5,481 nucleotides of DNA from Pseudomonadota bacterium (GTDB taxonomy: Bacteria; Pseudomonadota; Gammaproteobacteria; Steroidobacterales; Steroidobacteraceae), in contig JAJZLX010000471.1 of the NCBI GenBank assembly GCA_021850555.1, positions 1 through 5,481 of the forward strand, in the 5' to 3' direction. Numbering within the stretch: position 1 is the first letter of the stretch; the number at the start of each line of letters is the position of its first letter. Positions 1 to 5,472 of this stretch are shown here, in pieces. The notes under the pieces were generated by a model that had not been told where the DNA came from, ran no database searches, and was given only the letters and a program-made list of their open reading frames with translations. Both the position numbers and the translations under genes were made by a program.

Positions 1-233
1 GGCCTTCCCCGTTATTCAGGCGGGTCGGCGTCCATGACTTCACTTTCGAGGCCTGCTCAGGCTTCACTCACGTTACGGCCTGCCGGATTGCTCAACCACC
101 CAAAGGCGGCCTTTGTCACGAGGCTTCAATCCGCCCGGTTGCCCGGTCGAACCGCTCGTCAGCTACCAGGGTCTACCGACAACTCCCTGGGTGAATCCTC
201 CCTCCACTGGTGAAACGCGCCGTTGGGGCGCAC
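1..233 (-). mobile_element. Group II intron, 5' part (domain I), cut by window edge
   Basis: Read on the minus strand, the element begins at 233 with GTGCGCCCC, the GUGCG-type 5' end of bacterial group II introns. It continues as a GC-rich, stem-rich, non-coding RNA-like sequence with short hairpins such as CGGTTCGACCG and AGGC...GCCT around GTAACGTGAGTGA. The key evidence is base pairing. The seven bases just upstream of the splice site (TTATTCA, IBS1; plus-strand 234-240) are exactly complementary to TGAATAA inside the intron (EBS1; plus-strand 12-18), about 215 nt from the 5' end, where domain I carries EBS1. The maturase/reverse transcriptase gene and the 3' end would lie beyond the left edge. 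I could not assign EBS2 or the structural class with confidence. Small open frames here are by-products of the RNA sequence. Confidence 0.72.
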
Positions 234-240
234 TGAATAA
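234..240 (-). other. Intron target site (IBS1, 5' exon)
   Basis: On the minus strand TTATTCA lies directly before the intron's GTGCG start. It pairs perfectly over 7 nt with TGAATAA at plus-strand 12-18 in the intron. This marks the insertion point, 33 bases past the MarR stop codon, so the regulator's coding sequence was spared. Confidence 0.65.
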
Positions 241-241
241 G

Positions 242-254
242 ATAGGCTACCTAT
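242..254 (-). terminator. Small stem-loop after the MarR gene
   Basis: ATAGG and CCTAT form a perfect 5-bp stem around a 3-base loop, 12 bases beyond the MarR stop codon. On the minus strand it is followed by CTTATTCA rather than a real T-tract, so it is at best a weak or interrupted terminator. Group IIC introns are known to insert just after such hairpins, and here the intron starts 8 nt past the stem. The original downstream T-run, if any, may have been displaced by the intron. Confidence 0.3.
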
Positions 255-266
255 TTGTATGCTGGA

Positions 267-752
267 TTAGTAGCGATCCTCGTTCGCGTCGATGATGAGC
301 TTCATCCAACGCAGCATCTGGCGCCGCTCGGCGGGGGCAAGCGGCGCCATCAGCACGTCCTGCACCTTCGCGGCACCGGGCGTCAGCCTGGCGACCGCCG
401 CCGCGCCGTCCGCCGTGAGGACAACAATCGAGGATCTGCGGTCGTTATCGTTGTAGGATTTGCGGATCAGCCCATCGCGTACCATGCGCTGCACCATGTC
501 GGTCAGAGTACTGCGGTCCACGCTGATATGCACGGCGAGGTCCGTCAAGGTCAGCGGGCCGTGCTGATGCAGCGTGAGCAAGGCGCCGTATTGCCGGGCA
601 GTGATCGTCTTCTGCCTGGTTAGGTCCTCAAACAACTGATTGGCCTGCGCGCTGACCACGCGGGCCAGGAACCCCAGGCCGTCACGCAGCCTTAATTTTC
701 GAGCAAGCCGCTGCGAATCGTGCGACACCTGATCGTCCGTCCCGTCTTGCAC
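267..752 (-). CDS. MarR-family transcriptional regulator
   Basis: This encodes a winged helix-turn-helix repressor-type protein of about 161 aa, normal for MarR. The core, roughly residues 50-120, reads TARQYGALLTLHQHGPLTLTDLAV, then the recognition-helix stretch SVDRSTLTDMVQRMVRDGLI, then the wing with NDNDRRSSIVVLTADG (the D-x-R-x3 signature of the family). The N- and C-terminal helices would form the dimer interface. I chose the GTG at 752-750 because AGGAGG lies 7 bases upstream. An in-frame GTG at 755 is equally possible, and the longer form from GTG 776 would place that ribosome site inside the gene. The gene is divergent from the aromatic-oxygenase operon, the usual arrangement for a MarR protein that represses a catabolic operon until an aromatic acid binds. 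The ligand is not deducible. A group II intron sits 33 bp behind the stop codon. Confidence 0.9.
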   Translation of the reverse strand: MQDGTDDQVSHDSQRLARKLRLRDGLGFLARVVSAQANQLFEDLTRQKTITARQYGALLTLHQHGPLTLTDLAVHISVDRSTLTDMVQRMVRDGLIRKSYNDNDRRSSIVVLTADGAAAVARLTPGAAKVQDVLMAPLAPAERRQMLRWMKLIIDANEDRY

Positions 753-759
753 CACGTCC

Positions 760-765
760 CCTCCT
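760..765 (-). promoter_or_regulatory. Ribosome-binding site that decides the MarR start
   Basis: On the minus strand AGGAGG occupies 765-760, 7 bases before GTG 752 and 4 before GTG 755. The GTG at 776 has no comparable site upstream. This favours the shorter reading of the regulator. Confidence 0.6.
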
Positions 766-776
766 GCGCTTCCCAC

Positions 777-897
777 CTTGCCTGATTACCGCATCGCCAC
801 CGGATCGTAGAAAAAACTTGCCAGACAATTCGCTTCAATTTATTCAGTGTACGTAGTAATTGACGTGGCGAACCACGCGTGTTGGGATGAAGCGCTT
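777..897. promoter_or_regulatory. Divergent promoter/operator region
   Basis: This is the only clearly AT-rich stretch outside the ends (about 809-862) and lies between the regulator and the operon. A weak plus-strand promoter could use TTGCCA (818-823) and TATTCA (841-846) with a 17-base spacer. An imperfect dyad with outer arms CAATT (836-840) and AATTG (858-862) flanks the palindrome TACGTA (850-855) and overlaps that -10. This is a reasonable candidate operator for the MarR protein. All of this comes from inspection by eye. No convincing minus-strand promoter was picked out. Confidence 0.35.
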
Positions 898-1275
898 ATG
901 ACGCACGCAGCGGAAACCGGCATGGCCGGATCGATGGCCACCAACGGCTCGGCGCTGTCGATGCGCGAGTGGCTCTCCATTCCGTACCGCATCGAGGCCT
1001 GCACGACGCAAGGACCGGACGGCGCCTGGCTGCGCCGGGCCACCTATCCGGAGCTACCAGGATGCATGGCGGAAGCGGCGACGATCGAGGATGCCTTGCG
1101 GCGGCTCGAACGCCGCCGGATCGAGATCATCGTCGCCATGGTGCGCGCAGGTCGTCGGCCGCCGCTGCCGCGGCCGCCGCTCTGCGATGGCGACCCCGAA
1201 GGGCAGGCACGAGAAGTCGGTTTGACCGGACTGCTGACCGGGACGCCTGACGATCCGACATCGTCAATCCCCTGA
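898..1275 (+). CDS. Solitary HicB-like small protein
   Basis: The protein has 125 aa. Residues about 29-95 fit the HicB/UPF0150 fold: PYRIEA, then DGAWLRRATYPELPGCMAEAATIEDALRRLERR, ending in a Pro-rich PPLPRPPL. The signature is an acidic/Gly turn, then E-L-P-G-C, a short gap, T-x-E-D-A-L and a helix. HicB proteins are normally antitoxins paired with the HicA RNase. No HicA-like frame is seen beside it, and no recognisable DNA-binding C-terminus follows the domain; the last 30 residues look disordered. The gene ends 18 bp before the oxygenase start, so it is probably the first gene of that operon, which hints at a role other than antitoxin. ATG 898 is chosen because it follows a weak GGGATGA. 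ATG 922, 934 or 961 are alternatives, since the first ~25 residues are not part of the domain. Confidence 0.7.
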   Translation: MTHAAETGMAGSMATNGSALSMREWLSIPYRIEACTTQGPDGAWLRRATYPELPGCMAEAATIEDALRRLERRRIEIIVAMVRAGRRPPLPRPPLCDGDPEGQAREVGLTGLLTGTPDDPTSSIP

Positions 1276-1293
1276 CCCACGGAGACGGGCGCA

Positions 1294-2610
1294 ATGCTTT
1301 CGCGTGAAGACAATGAGACATTGGTGCGTGTCGGTCCTGGCACCCCCATGGGGGCGTTGTTCCGGCTCTATTGGTTGCCGTTCTTCCTATCCAAGGATCT
1401 GGCGGCCGACGCGCCGCCGAAACGAGTCAAGCTGCTCGGCGAGGATTTGGTAGTGTTCCGCGATAGCGCCGGTCGCGCCGGATTGATCGCCAATGCCTGC
1501 GCCCATCGCGGCGCGCCGATGCTGTTCGCCCGCAATGAGGAGTGCGGCCTGCGCTGCATCTATCATGGTTGGAAATACGACGTGACCGGCGCCGTGACGG
1601 ACATGCCAGCCGAGCCGCCGCGCAGCCGGTTGAAGGAGCATGTGCGGATCACGGCCTATCCTTGTCGCGAGCGCAACGGGGTGGTGTGGACCTACATGGG
1701 GCCGGATGCCGCGCCGCCGCCGCTGCCGAACATGGAGTGGAATCTCGTTCCCGGCGACAATGTCCATCTCTCCATGCGGGTACAGGAATGCAACTGGTTA
1801 CAAGCGCTGGAGGGCGAGATCGATTCCGCTCACGCACCGATCTTGCATGCGCGCATCGACGATCGGGGCGCTATCAACGACTGGATCGCCAAACGGGATT
1901 TGCGCCCGACCTTCGAGTGTTTGCGCCAGCCGTTCGGCATCAGCATCGCGGCCAGGCGGCGGCTTGACGAAGAGACGCTCTATTGGCGGGTGAACCAGTT
2001 CGTGCTGCCGTTCTATTCGCTGGTGCCACCGCAATCGAAATTCCCCGAGCTGAGCGGGCACGCCTGGCTGCCGATCGACGACGAACACACGATGTGTCTG
2101 ATGTTCTCCTATCATCCGACGGAACCTTTGCTGCCGCGCATGCGGCAGTTGTTCACGGAAGGGCATAATGGGCGGGAAACCGGACATGCCAGCCGGCACG
2201 CCCGCATGCCACGCGCGCCGACCACGCCGTACGCCGATTACTGGACCCGCTTCAACATCAATACCGCGTTCGAGATCGACTTTGAAAGCCAGCGGACGAC
2301 GTGGTTCTCCGGGCTGCCAGGGTTGTGGGTGCAGGACGCCGCCTGCCAGACTGGCGTCGCGCCGATCTACGATCGCACGCAAGAGAACCTCTGCGCCAGC
2401 GATACCGGCATCGTTATGGCACGGCGCCTGTTGCTGGAAACCGCAACCGCCTTGCGCGATCGTGGGGTGCGGCCGCAAGGTGTTGCGGAGCCGGACGTTT
2501 TCATGGTCCGCGCGGTGTCCCTGCGTCTGCCGGACGGCACCCCCTGGGCCGACGCCGGAGGGACGCACATGACCGCCCGGCTCGGTGCCGGCTTCGGCTA
2601 CGACATCTGA
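1294..2610 (+). CDS. Rieske aromatic ring-hydroxylating oxygenase, phthalate 4,5-dioxygenase-like
   Basis: This is a 438-aa oxygenase component that activates O2 to hydroxylate an aromatic acid using electrons from the adjacent reductase. The N-terminus MLSREDNETLVRVGPGTPMG is typical of the phthalate 4,5-dioxygenase (Pht3) group. The Rieske [2Fe-2S] ligands are C69 and H71 (CAHRGAP) and C88 and H91 (CIYHGW), spaced C-x-H-x16-C-x2-H. The catalytic domain has NWLQALEGEIDSAHAPILH, giving the bridging D177 and mononuclear-iron ligands H180 and H185. D348 (VQDAACQ) is the likely third ligand. Length is normal and no ligand is missing. GGAGA at 1281-1285 precedes the ATG by 8 bases. The stop overlaps the reductase start (TGATG). 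The family covers several substrates (phthalates and other aromatic acids or ethers), so the exact substrate is open. Confidence 0.93.
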   Translation: MLSREDNETLVRVGPGTPMGALFRLYWLPFFLSKDLAADAPPKRVKLLGEDLVVFRDSAGRAGLIANACAHRGAPMLFARNEECGLRCIYHGWKYDVTGAVTDMPAEPPRSRLKEHVRITAYPCRERNGVVWTYMGPDAAPPPLPNMEWNLVPGDNVHLSMRVQECNWLQALEGEIDSAHAPILHARIDDRGAINDWIAKRDLRPTFECLRQPFGISIAARRRLDEETLYWRVNQFVLPFYSLVPPQSKFPELSGHAWLPIDDEHTMCLMFSYHPTEPLLPRMRQLFTEGHNGRETGHASRHARMPRAPTTPYADYWTRFNINTAFEIDFESQRTTWFSGLPGLWVQDAACQTGVAPIYDRTQENLCASDTGIVMARRLLLETATALRDRGVRPQGVAEPDVFMVRAVSLRLPDGTPWADAGGTHMTARLGAGFGYDI

Positions 2611-3584
2611 TGCGTGACGGCAGCGACATCGCACTGCTCGAGGTGCGCCTGGGCGCCGTGGCGTTCGAGGCGGAGCGCGTCCAATCCTACGTCCTCGAAC
2701 CGCTCTCCGGACAGTCGCTGCCGCCGTTCACCGCCGGCGCGCATATCGACCTGCATCTGCCGAACGGGCTGGTGCGCAGCTATTCTTTGCTGAACAATTC
2801 GCAGGAGCGGTACCGCTACGTCATCGGCGTGCAGAACGATCCCAACAGCCGTGGCGGATCACGCTATATGCACGATACGCTGCGTCTCGGCGAGATCCTG
2901 ACCTGCGGCGTGCCGCGCAACAGTTTTGCCCTGTATGAAGATGCCCCTCATTCGGTTTTGATCGCCGGCGGCATCGGCATCACGCCGCTGCTGTCTATGA
3001 TCGAGCGCCTTGCGACAATCGGCCGATCCTGGGAACTGCACTATGCGTGTCGCACGCGTGCGCGCACCGCCTTTCTAGACCGTCTCCAGCAGCTCGCTGG
3101 CGACCATCCCAACCGGCTGCATATGTTCCATGCCGGTGAGGCCGGGGGCGAACGGCTGGACATATCGACGCTGGTTTCCCGCGCCTCGCCCGATGCGCAT
3201 CTCTATTGCTGCGGCCCGCCGTCGATGCTCGCCGCGTTCGAGCAGGCAGCGGCGAACCGGCCGGCGGCACAAAACCATGTGGAATATTTCGCCGCGCGGG
3301 ACGCTGCGGCCGTCGCCGGAGGCTACCATCTTGTGCTTTCGCGCAGCGGCCAAGAGGTTGCGGTCGAACCCGGACAAACCATGCTCGCGGCACTCCTCGC
3401 GGCTGGCGTCGATGTCGCCTTTGCCTGCACACAGGGCGTCTGCGGCACCTGCGAGACCGGCGTGCTGTCCGGCGTCCCGGATCACCGCGACGCCTATCTG
3501 ACCGAGACAGAGCGTGCGACCAACAAGACCGTGATGGTCTGCTGTTCCGGATCGCGCACACCCATGCTCGTGCTCGACTTGTAG
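2610..3584 (+). CDS. Oxygenase reductase (FMN, NAD and C-terminal [2Fe-2S] domains)
   Basis: This 324-aa protein is a phthalate dioxygenase reductase/VanB-type (class IA) electron donor. It moves electrons from NADH through flavin to a plant-type ferredoxin centre and on to the Rieske oxygenase. Flavin domain: RSYSLLN at residues 56-62. NAD domain: GGIGITPLLSM at 120-130 and CCGPPSML at 200-207. C-terminal ferredoxin: C273, C278 and C281 (CTQGVCGTC), with C311 or C312 in MVCCSGS as fourth ligand. It ends VLDL, as is usual in the family. The ATG at 2610 overlaps the oxygenase stop, indicating translational coupling. The open frame extends upstream inside the oxygenase gene, but that part is out of frame with it and not homologous. 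All cofactor motifs are intact. Confidence 0.93.
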   Translation: MRDGSDIALLEVRLGAVAFEAERVQSYVLEPLSGQSLPPFTAGAHIDLHLPNGLVRSYSLLNNSQERYRYVIGVQNDPNSRGGSRYMHDTLRLGEILTCGVPRNSFALYEDAPHSVLIAGGIGITPLLSMIERLATIGRSWELHYACRTRARTAFLDRLQQLAGDHPNRLHMFHAGEAGGERLDISTLVSRASPDAHLYCCGPPSMLAAFEQAAANRPAAQNHVEYFAARDAAAVAGGYHLVLSRSGQEVAVEPGQTMLAALLAAGVDVAFACTQGVCGTCETGVLSGVPDHRDAYLTETERATNKTVMVCCSGSRTPMLVLDL

Positions 3585-3639
3585 CATCAGGAGTCCGTTG
3601 CGGCGGAGGTGATGACCGCGCGAAAGGGAGGCAAAGCCG

Positions 3640-3907
3640 ATGCATGGCAAGGTAGCGATCGTGACCGGCGGCGCACGCGGAATGGGCTTTCATTTCGCCA
3701 GCTCCCTCGCCGCTGCAGGCGCCGCAGTATTGATCCAGGATGTGCATGGCACGGGAGCTGGCGCCGGCCAACATCGTCGTCAACGCCATCGCCCCTGGCT
3801 ACACCGTCACCGACAGCGTCGCCGCCAATCCCGCCCAGCACGACGTGCTCGGACCGATGGTGACACCGGTGAGCAGCCTCATACTAGGGTTGGAGTCAAC
3901 GTTATGA
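3640..3907 (+). pseudogene. Short-chain dehydrogenase/reductase remnant, internal deletion and frame change
   Basis: A good ribosome site (AGGGAGG, 3625-3631) precedes ATG 3640. The first ~37 residues are a normal SDR start: MHGKVAIVTGGARGMGFHF, with the NAD(P)-binding T-G-x3-G-x-G at 9-16 and the end of the second strand, VLIQDVHG. The sequence then jumps, in another frame (from about 3746), to the late SDR segment MARELAPANIVVNAIAPGYTVTDSVAANPAQHDVLGPMV. The middle of the protein, about 130 codons, is gone, including the NNAG motif, catalytic Ser and YxxxK. The C-terminal substrate loop and the final G-x-D-GG strand are missing too; the second frame runs through unrelated codons to TGA 3905-3907. 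An intact copy would probably have been the dihydrodiol dehydrogenase of this pathway. The remnant cannot be catalytic. Confidence 0.85.
3641..3751 (+). repeat. 9-bp direct repeat TGCATGGCA at the SDR deletion
   Basis: TGCATGGCA occurs at 3641-3649 (over the SDR start codon) and again at 3743-3751, right where the reading switches from the N-terminal to the late SDR segment. It may mark slippage or recombination during the deletion, or be chance similarity. Confidence 0.35.
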
Positions 3908-4332
3908 CCTACCTGGCACTCGGCCTGCCCATCCCGGTTCCAGAGGCTGACGGTCTCAGCGCGCCTTATTGGTCTGAACTGCGCGATAAAAATATCCGTG
4001 TGCAGCGCTGCGACGATTGCGGCAGGGCGCAATGGGGACCGGAATGGATGTGTCACCATTGCCACACCTTCGCGCTCGGTTGGAACGACCTCCCGCCACG
4101 CGGGCGGATCTACAGCTGGGAGCATGTCTGGCATCCGGTCCACCCGGCCTTGCGCGGCGCGACGCCTTATCTCGTCGTGCTGGTGGAGCACGCCGCCGGC
4201 ATTCGCCTGCTCAGCAATCTGCTTAGTCCGGCGGAACAGAAGGTGGTCATCAGCGCGGAGGTCGCGGGCGTGTTTGAGCATCATGCAGAAGCCACGCCAC
4301 CCTTCTCCCTGCTGCATTGGCGCACGACATGA
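3904..4332 (+). CDS. Zn-ribbon/OB-fold protein (DUF35 family)
   Basis: This 142-aa protein has an N-terminal helix (YWSELRDKNIRVQRC), a rubredoxin-like zinc ribbon with C36, C39, C50 and C53 (CDDCG...CHHC), and a following OB-fold (GRIYSWEHVWHPVHPALRGATPYLVVLVEH...). This is the classic DUF35 layout, normally around 130-150 aa. DUF35 proteins generally bind acyl-CoA and partner with thiolase-like (SCP-2 type) enzymes or ketosynthases, but no thiolase gene is visible here. TTGGAG at 3890-3895 lies 8 bases before the ATG, whose ATGA overlaps the stop of the SDR remnant frame. The same frame is open upstream into the SDR N-terminus, but that is an artefact of the deletion. The end overlaps the next gene by 4 bases (ATGA). 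Confidence 0.85.
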   Translation: MTYLALGLPIPVPEADGLSAPYWSELRDKNIRVQRCDDCGRAQWGPEWMCHHCHTFALGWNDLPPRGRIYSWEHVWHPVHPALRGATPYLVVLVEHAAGIRLLSNLLSPAEQKVVISAEVAGVFEHHAEATPPFSLLHWRTT

Positions 4333-5000
4333 CGGAGGCGGACACGCTCGAACGGCTGATGCGCGCGCGCCATAGTTGCCGAGGCTTCCTGCCAGTGGCG
4401 CTCAATGATGCCGTGGTGGATCGCATCCTGACTATCGCACAGCTTTCCGCCTCGTGGTGCAACGCCCAGCCCTGGCAGATAATCGTGACGCGCGGCGCGG
4501 CCACCGAGCGCTTCCGCGCCGCGCTCCAAGCCCATGTGACCGCGGCGGCACCACATCCAGATATCCCGTTTCCCGCCGAATATAGCGGCGTCTATCGCGA
4601 GCGGCGGCGGGCATGCGCGGGTCAGCTTTATGGCGTGGTCGGCATCGCGATGGGCGATCGCCTCGCAAGCACGGGACAGGCCGCCGAGAATTTCCGCCTG
4701 TTCGGCGCGCCGCATGTCGCGATCGTCACGACGGCGGCAGCGCTCGGGCCTTACGGCGCGATGGATTGCGGCGCCTATGTCGCGGCTTTCATGCTGGCCG
4801 CGACTGCGCGCGGCGTCGCCACCATCGCGCAAGCGTCGATCGCGGCGCACGCCGGCTTCGTGCGGACGCATTTTGATATCCCGACGACGCGGCACGTTGT
4901 TTGTGGAATCTCCTTCGGTCTGGCCGATCCGGACCATCCGGCGAATGGGTTCCGCACGTCGCGCGCCACTCTGTCCGAGGTCGTTACGCGGCACACCTAA
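4329..5000 (+). CDS. Nitroreductase-family FMN oxidoreductase
   Basis: The protein has 223 aa. The phosphate-binding RARHSCRGF (residues 12-20) and the FMN-contacting SASWCNAQPWQIIV (40-53) are the N-terminal hallmarks of the family. The central GAPHVAIV and the Gly/Ala-rich helix MDCGAYVAAFMLAATARGVATIAQ (145-168) fit the dimer core. VCGISFGLADPDHPANGFRTSRATLSEVV matches the C-terminal end, where an Arg contacts FMN. Members reduce nitroaromatics, quinones or enones, or catalyse other flavin redox steps, so the substrate cannot be inferred. In an aromatic operon it may handle a nitro or quinone intermediate. ATG 4329 overlaps the DUF35 stop (ATGA), favouring coupling. A TTG at 4317 would add four residues but has no ribosome site. 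Confidence 0.88.
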   Translation: MTEADTLERLMRARHSCRGFLPVALNDAVVDRILTIAQLSASWCNAQPWQIIVTRGAATERFRAALQAHVTAAAPHPDIPFPAEYSGVYRERRRACAGQLYGVVGIAMGDRLASTGQAAENFRLFGAPHVAIVTTAAALGPYGAMDCGAYVAAFMLAATARGVATIAQASIAAHAGFVRTHFDIPTTRHVVCGISFGLADPDHPANGFRTSRATLSEVVTRHT

Positions 5001-5009
5001 ATAATACTT

Positions 5010-5016
5010 GGGGAGA
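5010..5016 (+). promoter_or_regulatory. Ribosome-binding site that decides the binding-protein start
   Basis: GGGGAGA ends 6 bases before GTG 5023. The in-frame TTG at 5008 lies in front of this site and would add residues ahead of the signal peptide, so GTG 5023 is the better start. Confidence 0.65.
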
Positions 5017-5022
5017 CAAACG

Positions 5023-5397
5023 GTGAGTTTACGACAATGGGTTTGGGGCGTTCTGCCGTCGCTGCTCGCTTGCGCCATGCCGGCGCGGGCGGCGGTTCCC
5101 GCCGAGATTCGCATCGGCGTGATGAACGATATGTCCGGCCCGTATTCCGACAACGCCGGCCCCGGCTCGGTGGTCGCCGCACAAATGGCGGCTGACGCGT
5201 TCATCGCGGCGCATCCGGGTGTCAAAATCTCCATCCTGACCGCAGATCACCAGAACAAGGCCGATATAGGCTCAAGCCTTGCGCGGCAATGGGTGGATGT
5301 CGACAAGCTCGACGCCATCTTCGATATCGCCAATTCGGCGGTGGCGCTCGCCATTGTACGCGGCGGTGGAAAAGTAGGCCATGTAGCGGCGGCATAG
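5023..5397 (+). pseudogene. ABC transporter periplasmic substrate-binding protein (branched-chain amino acid type), cut by an IS
   Basis: Residues 1-23 (MSLRQWVWGVLPSLLACAMPARA) form a signal peptide with an A-x-A cleavage site. The mature start, EIRIGVMNDMSGPYSDNAGPGSVVAAQMAADAF, is the first lobe of the LivJ/LivK-like (Peripla_BP_6) family. These proteins bind amino acids or, in catabolic clusters, aromatic acids for uptake. Family members have about 370-410 residues. Here homology stops after DAIFDIANSAVALAI, near residue 111 (about position 5354). The following VRGGGKVGHVAAA and stop at 5395-5397 come from inserted IS DNA. The remainder of the gene and the permease and ATPase genes are not in the window. 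It starts 22 bp after the nitroreductase, so it was probably the next operon gene. The fragment cannot bind ligand. Confidence 0.82.
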
Positions 5398-5435
5398 TGC
5401 TGCTGCGTGGCGGGGCAAAAGCCGGCCACTTGTAG
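5370..5435 (+). repeat. Internal end repeats of the IS21-like element
   Basis: AAAAGTAGGCCATGTAG at 5370-5386 and AAAAGCCGGCCACTTGTAG at 5417-5435 share AAAAG-nn-GGCCA-(nn)-TGTAG in the same orientation, 47 bases apart. Multiple repeats of this kind are the transposase-binding sites of IS21-family ends. Confidence 0.6.
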
Positions 5436-5472
5436 AGTTGCCTCTTTCGAATGGAGGGGGAGGCGGCCGGGG

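Noticed and set aside
113..295. Small plus-strand open frame over the left end
   Set aside because: It lies antisense to the intron RNA and runs into the MarR 3' end; no ribosome site and no domain.
255..623. Plus-strand frame of 122 codons
   Set aside because: Complementary shadow of the MarR gene, which has a clear winged-helix signature on the minus strand.
840..849. TTATTCAGTG, identical to the intron's exon/intron junction sequence
   Set aside because: A 7-base match plus GTG is not surprising by chance in this length, and no intron sequence follows.
2301..2609. Upstream extension of the reductase reading frame
   Set aside because: It lies inside the oxygenase gene in another frame; the reductase homology begins just after ATG 2610, which overlaps the oxygenase stop.
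1798..2634. Long minus-strand frame opposite the oxygenase
   Set aside because: Codon-bias shadow in GC-rich DNA; Arg/Pro/His-rich with no recognisable domain.
2995..3789. Long minus-strand frame opposite reductase and SDR remnant
   Set aside because: Low-complexity Arg-rich product without a domain; opposite strand carries motif-confirmed genes.
3640..4332. A single SDR-DUF35 fusion protein
   Set aside because: The frame is open from the SDR start to the DUF35 end, but the middle is unrelated sequence read out of the SDR frame, and the DUF35 gene has its own ribosome site and ATG.
4281..5234. Minus-strand frame of 317 codons
   Set aside because: Shadow of the nitroreductase and binding-protein genes, which carry clear family motifs.
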